Position numbers and translations under genes: made by a program. A DNA stretch of 23,629 nt from UMGS1781 sp045650705 (GTDB lineage: Bacteria > Bacillota > Clostridia > TANB77 > CAG-508), in NCBI GenBank assembly GCA_045650705.1, contig JAZRRK010000019.1:1-23629 (forward strand), in the 5' to 3' direction. Each line of letters begins with the position of its first letter. Position 1 is the stretch's first letter. This document shows, in pieces, positions 23,499 to 23,629 of the stretch. The notes under the pieces were generated by a model that saw nothing but the letters and a program-made list of their open reading frames with translations, had not been told where the DNA came from and did no database searches.

Positions 23499-23518
23499 GA
23501 AAAAAGGAACGAAATATA

Positions 23519-23629
23519 ATGAACAATGTATTAACACTAGAAACAAATAAATATAATATTAGATTAGAAAATTTTGAAGGACCATTAGATTTATTATGCT
23601 ATTTAATAGACAAAAATAAAATGGATATA
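23519..23629 (+). CDS. scpA: Segregation and condensation protein A (3' partial)
   Basis: The first 37 codons of a gene run to the right edge. The frame reads MNNVLTLETNKYNIRLENF followed by EGPLDLLCYLIDKNKMDI, which matches the N-terminal signature of ScpA (FEGPLDLLLHLI). ScpA is the kleisin subunit that links SMC heads in bacterial condensin. An AAGGA site lies about 10 bases before the ATG, 20 bases past recX. The rest of the gene is outside the window. Confidence 0.9.
   Translation, partial: MNNVLTLETNKYNIRLENFEGPLDLLCYLIDKNKMDI

Overview
The window is AT-rich DNA with strong purine (A) bias on the coding strand, frequent TTG and GTG starts and strong GGAGG-type ribosome binding sites. 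Gene content (SpoVB-type flippase, FtsEX followed by coiled-coil M23 hydrolases, split transketolase, dimeric-type GlyRS, RecA-RecX-ScpA) points to a chromosomal segment of a low-GC Clostridia-class Firmicute, probably an uncultured gut lineage. That placement is inferred from gene families and composition, not from a marker-gene comparison. All genes but one lie on the + strand.

Layout. 1-1302: the 3' part of a pilin-like protein whose exported part resembles phage tail/receptor-binding proteins, followed by a terminator. 1495-3460: split transketolase and a 65-residue pilin-like peptide. 3508-8793: a promoter, then ftsE, ftsX, two paralogous coiled-coil M23 endopeptidases and a CtpA-type protease, a cell-wall-cleavage module. 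8862-12631: a multi-pass membrane protein, lspA, and two pseudouridine synthases (RluD and RluB types). 12641-16068: an accessory-looking convergent pair, a winged-helix protein resembling replication-relaxation proteins (+) and a membrane-anchored VirD4/TraG-like ATPase (-), separated by a perfect bidirectional terminator. 16210-19266: spoVB-like flippase, HU, a long hairpin element, PAP2 phosphatase and a DUF1294-like protein. 19267-20969: an A-rich intergenic region with two DnaA-box-like sites, then glyS. 21080-21766: a second full pilin-like gene. 22006-end: recA, recX and the start of scpA.

Housekeeping genes make up most of the window. The unusual material is (i) three genes with prepilin-like leaders that lack the usual Glu+5, two of which share a nearly identical leader but carry unrelated C-terminal payloads; (ii) a VirD4-like ATPase with no visible conjugation partners, paired with a winged-helix protein; and (iii) a GC-rich palindromic repeat that lies exactly at the predicted +1 of two promoters, both driving these accessory genes. 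Starts were moved from the longest open frame to an RBS-supported codon for ctpA, the 547-residue membrane protein, the RluD-type gene, the VirD4-like gene and glyS.
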